From: SAR324 cluster bacterium | Lineage (GTDB): Bacteria; SAR324; NAC60-12 | Reading direction: 5' to 3' | Assembly: GCA_028281495.1 (NCBI GenBank) | Contig: JANQJU010000010.1 | Location: 1-64,000, forward strand | Length of the DNA stretch: 64,000 nucleotides | Shown: positions 1 through 10,900 of the stretch, one piece after another | How positions within the stretch are numbered: position 1 is the first letter of the stretch | How the letters are laid out: the number at the start of each line of letters is the position of its first letter | Position numbers and translations under genes: made by a program | The notes under the pieces: generated by a model | Databases searched by the model: none | The model's input: the letters and a program-made list of their open reading frames with translations, nothing else | What the model was told of the DNA's origin: nothing

Positions 1-70
1 GGATGGCGACCTCTTTATCTTCCATGAGGTATTTGAAGACGACATCATAGATCGGATTGGCGATGAACAT
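1..70 (-). CDS. Rpn-type PD-(D/E)XK nuclease/putative transposase, N-terminus only
   Basis: The reverse strand encodes MFIANPIYDVVFKYLMEDKE and a few more residues before the window ends, 23 codons in all. An AGGAA ribosome-binding site lies 6-7 bases before the ATG at 70. This opening (FIANPIYDVVFKYLMED) is characteristic of recombination-promoting nuclease/transposase (Rpn) family proteins, which have a PD-(D/E)XK nuclease core further downstream. The catalytic part is outside the window, so activity cannot be judged. Family assignment rests on the N-terminal signature alone. Confidence 0.6.
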   Translation of the reverse strand, partial: MFIANPIYDVVFKYLMEDKEVAI

Positions 71-121
71 GGGATTCCTTTCTTTTGTTGCAATGAGGGG
101 TCGAGGCATCGTGTTGATTCT

Positions 122-150
122 ATTATACCGCCAAACGTTTGGTATTCCCA
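122..150 (-). promoter_or_regulatory. Promoter with palindromic operator, toward the Rpn-type gene
   Basis: On the reverse strand a perfect TATAAT (127-122) lies 52 bases before the Rpn-type start. The region 17 bases further upstream matches the -35 consensus only weakly (TGGGAA). The spacer contains the perfect 12-base palindrome CCAAACGTTTGG (131-142), placed where a repressor dimer would block polymerase. Operator function is inferred from position and symmetry. Confidence 0.45.
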
Positions 151-274
151 TTGGGGAGTGTTGGGAATTGCTTGAGGAATTTTTTTTCAACGAGGGCTGA
201 ATCACGCCAAGAAGAATTGGTATCTTGACAAGCGCCTGGGAACCCATCGACACTTGGAGAGCAGATACAAAAGA

Positions 275-302
275 TTGGCACTAAAACTAAGTCGTTTAAA
301 AT
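275..302 (+). promoter_or_regulatory. Sigma70-type promoter of the short-chain dehydrogenase gene
   Basis: TTGGCA (275-280) and TAAAAT (297-302) each match the consensus at five of six positions and are 16 bases apart. They lie about 45 bases before the dehydrogenase start, and no gene intervenes. Confidence 0.5.
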
Positions 303-347
303 CAGGTATCAAAAAATTCGATAACTTCATTTTAATAGGGAGGGATG

Positions 348-1196
348 ATGCAAAAAGTAGCACTGATTACAGGAACGTCCACGGGGTTGGGCATCAGCAT
401 CGCGGTTCAATTGGCCGCAAACGATATCAAAGTATTTGCTACAATGAGAAACTTAGAGAAAAAGGCAAAGCTTGAAGAAGCCGCAAAGGCGGCGGGGGTT
501 GCAATAGAAATCAAACAATTGGATGTTCAAGATAGCTCAAGTATTGAAAGATGTGTGTCTGATATCGTCGAGCAAGAAGGAAAACTGGATATTCTAGTGA
601 ATAATGCGGGGGCAGGATTTGTCAGAACCACCGAACAGGCGACAGAAGAAGAAATTCAATGGGTCATGGACGTCAATTTCATGGGTGTCGTGCGTTGCAC
701 AAAAGCGGTTCTACCCTATATGCGACAAGCGCGACAGGGGCACATTGTCAATGTCTCTTCGGTAGGAGGATTGGTCGGCCAACCCTTCAACGAAATTTAT
801 TGTGCCGCGAAATTCGCAGTGGAAGGTTATACTGAATCCATGGCGAGTTATGTTCAGCCCTCATTCAATATCAACTTCACGGTTGTGGAGCCGGGGGGAA
901 TTAAAACGGAATTTGTGAACAATGTATTAACTCATTTCCAAAAGACGGGGGGCATGAGGGACGATGAGTATCGCCCTATTCTGGAAAAGTATATCGGCGG
1001 TTCACAAACTCGTCTTGCCGATGCCTTTCAAACAGCAGATCAGGTAGCCGAAGTGGTGGTTGCCTGTGTCAACAATCCCCACCCGCCTATTCGAACACGA
1101 ACTTCAGAATGGTCGAACGCCTTGTGTGAGTTGAAAACGCAGGCGGATCCTACAGGAAAGCTTCTGCAAGAAAAGGTGATTGATACCTTTTTATAA
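348..1196 (+). CDS. Short-chain dehydrogenase/reductase (SDR)
   Basis: This is a classical SDR of about 282 aa, expected to be a soluble NAD(P)(H)-dependent oxidoreductase. Visible motifs are the cofactor loop TGTSTGLG near residue 9, NNAG near residue 87, the catalytic serine in VSSVGG, and the YCAAK (YxxxK) pair near residue 157. Arginine after the second strand (ATMRN) suggests NADP(H) preference. Two ATGs are adjacent (345 and 348). The GGGAGGG at 338-344 abuts the first, so 348 is better spaced and is used here. It converges on the acetyltransferase gene beyond the NRPS operon, and nothing ties it to lipopeptide synthesis. The substrate cannot be predicted. Confidence 0.9.
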   Translation: MQKVALITGTSTGLGISIAVQLAANDIKVFATMRNLEKKAKLEEAAKAAGVAIEIKQLDVQDSSSIERCVSDIVEQEGKLDILVNNAGAGFVRTTEQATEEEIQWVMDVNFMGVVRCTKAVLPYMRQARQGHIVNVSSVGGLVGQPFNEIYCAAKFAVEGYTESMASYVQPSFNINFTVVEPGGIKTEFVNNVLTHFQKTGGMRDDEYRPILEKYIGGSQTRLADAFQTADQVAEVVVACVNNPHPPIRTRTSEWSNALCELKTQADPTGKLLQEKVIDTFL

Positions 1197-1208
1197 GTAA
1201 AACGGACT

Positions 1209-1262
1209 CAATCATCTGAAATCCCTGACTCGGATAAAATGCGATGGCGCTCGGGGTGTCCG
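1209..1262 (-). pseudogene. Degenerate partial copy of the neighbouring GNAT gene's C-terminal motif
   Basis: This 54-base stretch repeats 1410-1463 inside the upstream acetyltransferase gene at about 85% identity. Read on the reverse strand it gives DTPSAIAFYPSQGFQMIE, against DNPRAIAFYQSQGFQIIE in the intact gene. The flanking sequence is not similar, so only the acetyl-CoA/C-terminal motif survives. It is best read as the remnant of a tandem duplicate acetyltransferase gene. Confidence 0.6.
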
Positions 1263-1303
1263 CCTTATGGGTGAAGTGCTCTGAGCGGGCCAGATCAATT
1301 GTG

Positions 1304-1831
1304 TTAACGAGGGAGGCGGCGTGAGCGAGCATCCGAATCGGTGAATCGTTCAGCATGGACGGTTTCAATAAAACGGCCCTGGGCTTCAGAATATTGTCGG
1401 ACAGGCTCAATAATCTGAAATCCCTGGCTCTGATAAAATGCAATGGCTCTCGGGTTGTCGGCCCGGATTGTGGCCTGGATTTTAAAAAAGTCTAATTTTC
1501 GGAGTGCCTGAAACGTAGCCTGGGTGAGCTGTTGCCCGATGCCTTTTCGGTGTGCATGCATCGCGACAAACGTACTGATTTCTCCGACTTGTTGGCACCC
1601 CTCGACTTCTGGCAAACCGGGCAAAACATCTTGCATCCCTAAGACTTCTTGGTTTGGCTCACAAACCGCAACGAGAAAACTCCCATTTTTTGGAAAATGA
1701 CGAATGAAATCAATCTGGGTAGGCACTGAAACTTCTTGTAGAGCGGTGTAGCCTTGTTGAATGATGGGTTCCAGAAGTTTCACCATTGATTCTGCATCGG
1801 TTTCTCTAGCAACTCTTATTGAATAATCCAT
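1304..1831 (-). CDS. GNAT-family N-acetyltransferase
   Basis: This 175-residue protein has the GNAT fold. It shows the acetyl-CoA pyrophosphate loop HRKGIGQQL (R-K-G-I-G, near residue 95) and the C-terminal NPRAIAFYQSQGF strand-helix near residue 130. The N-terminal YSIRVARETDAESM is the usual first strand. It is likely a cytoplasmic acyltransferase acting on an amine or protein N-terminus, with unknown substrate. It lies 116 bases beyond the stop of the second NRPS gene on the same strand, so it could be the last cistron of that operon. The C-terminus (DSDARSRRLPR) looks atypical and may have been rewritten by the recombination that left the partial copy downstream. Confidence 0.85.
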   Translation of the reverse strand: MDYSIRVARETDAESMVKLLEPIIQQGYTALQEVSVPTQIDFIRHFPKNGSFLVAVCEPNQEVLGMQDVLPGLPEVEGCQQVGEISTFVAMHAHRKGIGQQLTQATFQALRKLDFFKIQATIRADNPRAIAFYQSQGFQIIEPVRQYSEAQGRFIETVHAERFTDSDARSRRLPR

Positions 1832-1947
1832 TCTGACTCTTGGAGGTTCCTAAAGTGATCAAATAAGCCCTGCGGCGGCTAGATTGCGGGAAAAACTGTT
1901 TTCACTGGGAATCGATCCCAATGAGGTGCGGATTGAGACAGGCTTTG
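1832..1947. other. Short intergenic stretch with a gene-like remnant frame
   Basis: This stretch lies between the second NRPS gene and the GNAT gene. From about 1854 to 1947 one plus-strand frame reads like real protein (for example LREKLFSLGIDPNEVRIE). It has no ATG start or ribosome-binding site and runs into the antisense of the thioesterase domain. It may be a relic of a gene truncated when the NRPS operon arrived, or chance. No terminator is obvious. Confidence 0.25.
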
Positions 1948-4900
1948 CTATCCATGGAGCAAGCTTCCGGCTGCGTCTCGAATTTGTTCCCCTAGTATCG
2001 AAACGTGAGGAGGCGTTATCATCGTTTGATGATTACCGGGGACGGTATGGGTTTTCACACCGTTCCGGGCAAAACGTTTCCAGCCAAATCCTTCGGGAAG
2101 CCTCACACCTTCCGGTTGATCCTGAGCTTGAAACAAATGGAGAGTGCCTGCGAACGAGGCCGGATGATAGTGACGCGCAGCGTGTCCATTCCTCTGGAAC
2201 ACACGCAAGAGGCGTTGGGCTTGGTCGACATCCACATCGGGGGGGAAATGATGGGCCGCTTTGCCTTGTTCGACCACATAAGCCAGTTGGGCCTCGGAAG
2301 TGAGTGAACGCAAGTGTCCCAAATCCAGCAAAAACTTGTTGGCAAACAAGGCCACCAGGAGTTCAGCATTGTCGGTAGTGGTGGCGTGTTTTCGAATGAG
2401 ATCCGGGGTCATGCAGTCCAATAATCCTAAAAACGACACTGTGTGGCCTTGGGCCTGAAGCCGACAGGCCATCTCAAAAGCCACCAATCCTCCAAAGGAC
2501 CATCCCAATAATTGATAGGGGCCTTCTGGAAATCTTTCAGTGATCGCTTTCAAATAAAGATCGGCCATGTCTTCTAGGCGAGTCAAAGGGGTTTGGTTCG
2601 CTTCCAACCCTTGGGCCTGAAGACCATAAAAGGGTTGATCGGATCCGAGCTGCTGGGACAATGGAAAATACCCCAATACGTTGCCACCACCAGGATGGAT
2701 ACCGAATAGTGGAGGACGCGTTCCTTCGGTTTTTAGCGGAACGAGGGAGGACCATGAACGAGCCGAACGTTGTTGGTTTAAGGAAGCTGCCAATTGTTCA
2801 ATAGTTCGGTGTTCGGCCAAACTTGCCAACGGTAGCGGCTGCCCCATGGTTTGTTCAATGTGAGCCATCAATCGCACGGCCAACAGCGAATGGCCGCCCA
2901 ATTCAAAAAAATCCTCTCCAATGCCAATCGGCTGAACGTCCAGCAAGCGTTCCCAAATTTGCACCAATTGCAGTTCTCTCAGATTTCTCGGAGCCACATA
3001 CGATTGTCCCTTCTTAGCCATTACGGACGGGCTGCTGGCTTCGGCCCATTTCATTAATAGGATACGATCTACCTTGCGATTGGGGGTCAGCGGAAGCGCT
3101 TCAGGAAACAGAATTTTGGTTGGAATCATGTAATCGGGCAAAGCGGTTTTCAACTCCTCACGCAATTCCTGAAGCAGTTGAGTATGCCACTCTCCCTGTA
3201 ACGGATTATTGGCATAGCGTTTTGTTTTTGATTCATCCAATAACGGAGGCTGCGTTGTGGACCAACGCGGGGGATTTCCTCGATATAAAATCACATCGTA
3301 TTGCCCGGTTGGTTCGGTTTCTGCCGACCAGGTGAGATACCCTTGATAGCCAAAGTCTTGGGCCAAGGTTTCCCAGGCTTCAGGGTCCACTCCTGGGGAG
3401 GCGCTGTTTGGGAATCGATTCTTCAGAGTGGAGACCGGCTGGTTGCGACTCAATGGGCGGGAAAGCCATTCCAAAATGGCGACTGCTCGTGTCGTTCGGG
3501 TATTGGGAACTTGGGAAAATCCGAGTGGTTGGTCTTCATGGGAGACCAGTATCGACCGGACCCGTTCCAAAGACCATTCGGCATGGTTCCATTCCGTCCA
3601 GAGGATGGCATCCTTGCTAATCTGGCATTCACAAGCCTCGGGTTCAATGTGAAGGGTCACGTCGTAGCGGAAATTGCTCATCTCGTTGTGATGAATCCCA
3701 CGCTTCAGTTGGACATCGACCTGGCTGACACGAGGGTCTTGCTGAGGCAAGGAACGGAAAAAATCGGGATCGACCAACAGCTCTTTTTCGTCACGTCCCC
3801 GGTCTTGGAGTGTCTGAACGAATTGGGCACCGGACAGCGAATCAGGAGCACGGTCCCATTGGGTGTCTGCATGAAAATGGTCTAGCAGCGCATAGTGGCG
3901 GACGTCTCCAATGAAAATAGTCCCGCCTGAAGCAACACAATGAATCGCGCCTTCCAATACTTGCTCCAAATAGGAAAGATTGGGGAAGTATTGGATGACG
4001 GAATTCAAGATCACCATATCGAAATCCCCCGGAACGATCCCTGAAAAGTCGTGGGCAGGACGTTGTTCTAAGCGAACATGTGGAGAGGATATCTGCGTTT
4101 CGATCCGGTTCAGCACCGCATTCACGAGATCCGTTCCCAGGTAAGTTTGGCAATGGGGAGCCACTCGATACAGAATCATGCCCGTGCCGCACCCGATTTC
4201 TAAGACGTGTTTCGGTTGCCATTTCAGAATGCGTTGAACGCTTCCTTCCAACCACTCTTGCATTTCATGGACGGGGATAGGCTGGTGGGTATAGCTATTG
4301 ATCCAACCTTGAGTGTTGAACGTGGCCGATGGTTCTTGGGCACCAGACGTGTAATCCCCAGTGGAATTGGCAGAAGACGGCAATACAGACGGTTGGTAAG
4401 CTTCCTGCCAAATGGCTTCCCAGTGTTCGATACGTTGATGGAAAAAGGACGGATTGTGCGACAACACAAACGCAGCAAGATAGGGAAGGTCGGTCTGTTC
4501 TACCAACACGACAGCGGCGTCCTGCACGGCGGTATGCTGTTTTATTGCCGATTCAATTTCTCCGGTTTCGATGCGGAATCCTCTCAGTTTGATTTGGTGA
4601 TCCAAGCGCCCCAGGTATTCCAATGTGGCACCAGGAAGCCAACGGGCTAAATCTCCGGTTTTGTACAAGCGGTGAGTTTGCCCAGAGTGTTCCCGTTCGA
4701 TAAAGCGTTCGGCAGTGAGCTCAGGGCGATGAAGGTACCCACGAGCCAGCCCTGCTCCTCCAATACACAACTCTCCGGGAACACCGGCTGGGACCCACCG
4801 ATGCTGAGAATCGAGCAAAACGATTTGGGTGTTGCTCAAAGGCGCTCCAATCAATTCAGGCCGTCCCGGATGGCGTGTGATGTCATGCGCAGAGGACCAT

Positions 4901-7900
4901 ATGGTGGTTTCCGTAGGGCCATACACATTCCAAAGTTGTTGACTTTGTTGGAGTAACGCTGCTCCCAGATCGGGAGAAAGCGCCTCCCCGCCACAGACAA
5001 TCTTCAACGGACGAGACTGTTGCCAACCGCTTTGCAGCAGCAGCTTCCAAGTCGTTGGAGTCGCCTGCATTACCGTGATCGGGACTTCCGACAAAGTGTC
5101 AATCAGCCGTTTTCCATCGCTCGCGGTGTGGCGATCTACGAGCGTCACCTGCGCCCCGGAAATCAATGGGAGGTACAGTTCGAGGGCGGCAATATCAAAA
5201 GACAGAGTCGTGACAGCCAGCAAGTGATCATCGGGGGTGAAGGCCAACCGCGATTGCATATCCAATAAGAAATTGGCTAGGGCTTGGTGCTCGATCATGA
5301 CGCCTTTGGGCTGACCGGTCGATCCTGAGGTGTAGATCACATAGGCTAGGTCTTTTGGTCCGCTGTGGCGTGGCGGATTTTCATAGGACTGCTTGGCGAT
5401 CTGTTCCCCTTCCTGTTCCAGGTTCACGACGCGGGTCGTGGTTGGAGGCAATCGATCCACCAAATGAGTTTGGCTCAACAACAACGAGAGTTGGCTGTTC
5501 TCCACCATGAACTGTAGACGGGAGTGAGGATAATCGGGATCAAGCGGTACGTAAGCGCCTCCTGCTTTCAGAATTCCCAACAAGCCAATCATCATCAACG
5601 GTGACCGATCCACACAGATGCCCACTAAGGTATCGGGTCCCACTCCGAGCGACATCAAGTAGTGAGCCATCTGGTTGGCTTGTTGGTTTAACTCGGCATA
5701 AGTCATCCGTTCGTTTTGGAACACCACGGCGGTCTGTGCTTCAGATATCTCCTTGGATTCATCAGACGCAGCCCGTTCGGAAAGGGAATGGTGTTCCACC
5801 GATTTTTCAAACAGATCCACGACCGTTTTGGTGGGGGGAAATGGCACTCCATTTGAATGAGGAGCAAAGAAAGGCTGCATTTCCGATTCGGTGACCAAGG
5901 CCAACTGTTCCCAATTTGGAGTAGGGGTCTGAGCCATGCCTTCCAACAAACGCTGGAGGTGACGGAGCATGGCTTTCACATGTTCCTGATGGAACCGATA
6001 GGCATCATAGGTCATTTTGAAATGGAGTTGTTGCCCAGGGAATACCGTTAAGGTGAGCGGGTAGTTGGTGGTTTCAATGGCATGAAGATCTGCCAAGGAC
6101 AGGGTTTGGGCGGTTTCGCCGGATTGGATTCGTTCATCCATCGGATAGTTTTCAAACACCACAATGGATTCAAAGAGAGGCACTCCATTGGGAACCTCGC
6201 TCCATTTTTGGATATCGGCCAAAGCCGCGTAAGCAAATTGCTGGTTGTTTTGCTGGCATTCCTGGATCTGCTCTAAGACCGACCACAAATCTTGAGACAC
6301 CCAGTCTACCCGCAACGGCAACGTGTTGATGAACACTCCCAGCATCCGATCCACTCCAGGGACGGGGACTTCGCGCCCCGAACTCGTTACGCCAAACACC
6401 ACATCGGTTTCACCACTGTACCGACTCAATAAGGCGGACCATGCGCCTTGTACCAAGGTATTCAATGTCAGACGATGCTTCCGGCCTGCTGCTGTCAGTT
6501 GCTTAGTCCACTCCGAATCGATGGACAAGCTGACTTCTCGAAAGTCAGAACTGCCCTTCCCAACGGGGGGCAATGGAATGGGAGTGGGGGCGAAGAACCC
6601 TTGCAAACGCTGTTGCCAATAGTTTTGGGCGGCTTGTTGGTCTTGTTGAAGAATCCAGGCAATGTAGTCGCGATAGGCAGCCACGGGTGGCAATTGGGGT
6701 GGGGTGCCTTGCAGAACCGCCTGATAAATTTCTGTCAGCTCGCCAAATAGAATCGGCAAGCCCCAACCATCCATGAGCAGATGGTGATGATGCCACACCA
6801 AGCGTGATTGGGTTTCAGTTTCTCGAATCACCTGTAAACGCATCAAGGGGGCACGGTTGAGTTCGAAGCCTTGCGTGCGGGCCTCGGTCAGAAGTCGTTC
6901 CAATTGGCCTGGATGTTCGGAGGCGGGAAGATCCCGCCAATCGAGAAATTCCCAAGGAATTTCCACGGTTTTATAAACAACCTGAGTGGGGGAAGGCGTA
7001 TGAGACTCAAAGGCGGTACGGAGCGCCGAGTGCCGTTCCACCAAGATGCGCCATGCCGACTGGAATTTGTCCCAATTCAAGGAGCCAATCACCCGAAAGT
7101 GAAATTGTTCCATATAGACTCCGCTTTTCGGAGCGTTCAAGCTATGGAACAGCATGCCTTCCTGCATGGGAGACAACGGATACAAATCTGCAATCGTGTT
7201 TCCCGACTGTTGCACCAGTTGATCCAACTGGGGTTGCGTGAGGGTCGCCAACGGAAAATCCGAGGGGGTCACTCCGTAAGTGGTGCGGCAACACTGGAGG
7301 AGCTGAAGCAACGTGTTTTGAAAATAGCGGGCGAGGTCATGAATGGTCCGATCTTGATATTGTTCACTGCTATAACTCCACACCAAATTCAAGCAGCCTC
7401 GCGAAACTTGACCGTTGACCTCAATTCCATAGTCGCGTTGTTCGTGAGGGCTTCGGGAGTGTCCGCTGCCTTCTGGGGCGACTCGCCATTCGCTATCCTC
7501 TAGAGTGCTATCGAATTGTCCTAAGTAGTTGAACAGAATCTGGGATTGTGGCAAGGCTTCGTTTTTCAGGAAACGCAACACACCATAACCGATGCCATCA
7601 TGAGGCACTTGGCGCAGTTGCTCTTTCACCGACTTGATCGCAGCCGCCCAATCATTCGGAGCCTCCGGCAACGTCAACGACACCGTATACAATGCCGTGA
7701 ACCAACCCACGGTGCGGGACAAATCGAGATCGGGGAAGAGGTCGGTGCGTCCGTGACTTTCAACGTCAATCAGGTGTTGGGATCGACCGGTCCAATCCCG
7801 AAGCGTTGCTGCCAACGCAGTTAAGAGCAGATCATTGATATGGGTTCGGAAGGCGGAAGGGGCTTCTTTGAGCAACGTGCGGGTGGTTTCCTGACTCAAA

Positions 7901-10900
7901 TGGATTGTGTAATGACGGGTCTGTTCGATTAGATTGCGCCCGTTGGGATCATCTTGGGGAAGCGAAGGAAGTGCAGGTAAGTGACGCCAGTAGTCCGCAT
8001 CGGTCTGGAACGATTCGCGGTTCGTCCAAGCCTCAAGATGGTCGGTAAAGGCCTGAACCGAACTGGTTTTCCGTAACTGAAAGGCTTCCATTCGTTTCAA
8101 CGTGGAGGAAGAGTGCTTCCGGTAGTGGGTGTAGCAATTTCGTAAGTCTTCCAATAAAATCCGCCACGACACACCATCCACAATCAAATGATGGATACAC
8201 CAAAACAGACGCGCTCCCTGTGGAATCTGAAACAGCACCAACCGTGTCAAGGGACCTGACTCTAAATTCAAACTGGTCTGCCAAAAATTGATCCGTTCTT
8301 TTAACACCCGAAGGGCTTCGTCTTGAGAAAGGTGGGTTAAGTTCTCTTGATGAAACGGCCCTGGTTGGGATGAGTTCGAGCCTTCAAAGGGAGCCTCATA
8401 ATGCTGTTCCCAGCCTGGGGCGGTTCGACAAAACCGCAAACGAAATCCATCATGATGCTGCATGAGCATTCCGAGTGCGGCATGTAAAGCGGTTGCCGAA
8501 ATATCCTGAGGAACCGTGAAGAGCAGTGCTTGATTGAAATGATGAGGCTCCGGGAGGGAACGATGGAAAAACGCCTGTTGGATAGGGGTGAGTCGAGCCA
8601 GGCCGGTGACCGGTTCGCTAGGGTTTGCTGGGGCTGCACCGCTATACGGCCGAGGCTTGTTGGCGCGTGCAGTCATAACTGCCAACTCGGCAATTGTCTG
8701 GTGTTGGAATACATCGCGGGGATTCAAATGGAGTCCGTTCGCACGAGCTTGGGAGACAATCTGAATACTGAGAATCGAATCCCCGCCGCGTTCGAAAAAA
8801 TTATCGAAAATCCCAATGTCGGTTTGCTGGAGAACCTGGCTCCAACAGGCGACGAGTTGGCGTTCGACTTCGTTTCGAGGAGCCGCAAACGGAGTGTTCG
8901 AGTGTGGCATTTCAGGTTTAGGCAAGGCCTGGCGATCAATCTTGCCGTGTGGCGTATAAATGAATTGGTCCAGCACAATATAACGTGCAGGGATCATATA
9001 GCTGGGCACCTGTTGTTTGGTCCAGCGATCCAAAACCTCGTTGGCTCCATCGAGGGGGGACTGCAACGTCACATAAGCGATCAATCGTGGGTTGGTTTCT
9101 TGAGAGACGATCACTACTGCTTCACGAACCTGATCATGCTGACAGAGGGTCGACTCGATTTCTCCCGGTTCGATTCGAAATCCACGCAGTTTGATTTGAG
9201 TATCCACCCGTCCTAAAAACTGAAGGGTGCCGTCGGAACGGCGGCGAGCACGATCTCCGGTTTTATAGATTCGAGTGGGGTGTCCTTCGATCTCGATCTT
9301 TACGAATTTTTCAGCAGTCCTTTCAGGACGGTTCAGGTAACCGCGTGCCAGTCCTGCACCAGAAATGCACAATTCACCGGGAATTCCTGTCGGCACCGGC
9401 TGAAGCTGATCATCCAACACATGAACCTGCACGTTGGCAATCGGTTGGCCTAATGAAATCGGAGCAGTCGTATTCGTACAATGCCAAAACGTGGCGTCGA
9501 TAGTCGTTTCCGAGGGGCCATATAAATTGATCAACTGCAAGGGGGCTTGTGACTGGAAAACGCTTTGGACCGCAGACTGTGGCAACGCTTCCCCGCCACA
9601 AAACAGAAGCCTCAACGGCGTATTTTTCAGAAAGTTGCGATGAGCTAACAACAGGTTCAACAGGGAAGGCACCACTTGCAATACGGTGACTTGTTGTTGT
9701 TGAATGGTTTCGATGAGGTACTCCGGATCTCGATGCCCTCCAGGCTTTGTCATGCACAGAGTGCCCCCGGATAAAAGAGGTGCCCAAAATTCCCAAACTG
9801 AGGCATCGAAAGTGAACGGTGTTTTCTGCAATATGATGTCTTGTTCGCCCAATTCGAAGGTCTGTAACATCCAGTGCATGTGATTGGACAATGAAGCATG
9901 CTCGATCATCACACCTTTGGCGGTTCCCGTGGTGCCCGATGTGTAGATCGCGTAAGCCAGATGTTTGGGGGTGTGCTGCAAGGTGAGGTTTGTGGAATTC
10001 TGGCTCTCCGGAATTTCTGATTCCAAGTCCAAGAGAACAACGGAGGACTGAGGGAGCCGTTTCCACAAATGGGTTTGGGTCAACACCATCGAAACTTGGC
10101 TGTCTTTCAATAGGAACGTGATTCGCGATTCAGGATAGTCGGGATCAATGGGGAGGTAAGCGCCGCCTGCTTTCAAAATTCCGAGGAGACCGACCACCAT
10201 CGAAATCGAAGGTTCCACACAAATTCCCACCAATGTGTCGGGTTGCACACCCCGGCTCCGCAGCAGCGAGGCCCATTGATTGGCCTGTTCATTCAACGCA
10301 CGATAACTCAAGGAGGTTCCTTCAAACACGACTGCTGTTTGGTGAGGGGTGCGTTCTACCTGAGCCTCGAACCATTCAACAATGGTGGTTTCATGAGGCA
10401 GATGCGCTGGGAGAGCATTCCAAAGTGGCGGTGGGAGTGGCTCCTGCTTGGTCATCCAGTTCACATCCTGAACCGCTTGAGTTGGATGAGCCATCAGATA
10501 CTCCAAGAGATGGCCAAGATGCTGGATCATTCCTTGGATGGTCAGGGGTTCGAACAAATCTCGGTTGTATTCGATGTGACCTTCCAACTGCTGGTCGACT
10601 TCGGTGAAGGATAGGGTTAAGTCGAATTTGGCAATCCCACTGTCTTGGGCTAGCGGCGCTGTGGAGAGATCTGCCAAATTCAGTTGAGACCGAGGTGCAT
10701 TTTGCAAGACCAACATGACTTGAAACAAGGGGGTGTAACTCAAACTCCGTTCTGGCTGGAGTTCTTCCACTACTTGTTCAAACGGTACATCTTGATGCGA
10801 ATACGCGGCTAATGCCACCCGCTTGGCTTGTTGTACCAATTGCTCCAAAGACGGATTGTCAGACAGGGCTAACCGGAACACCAAAGTATTGGCAAAAAAA

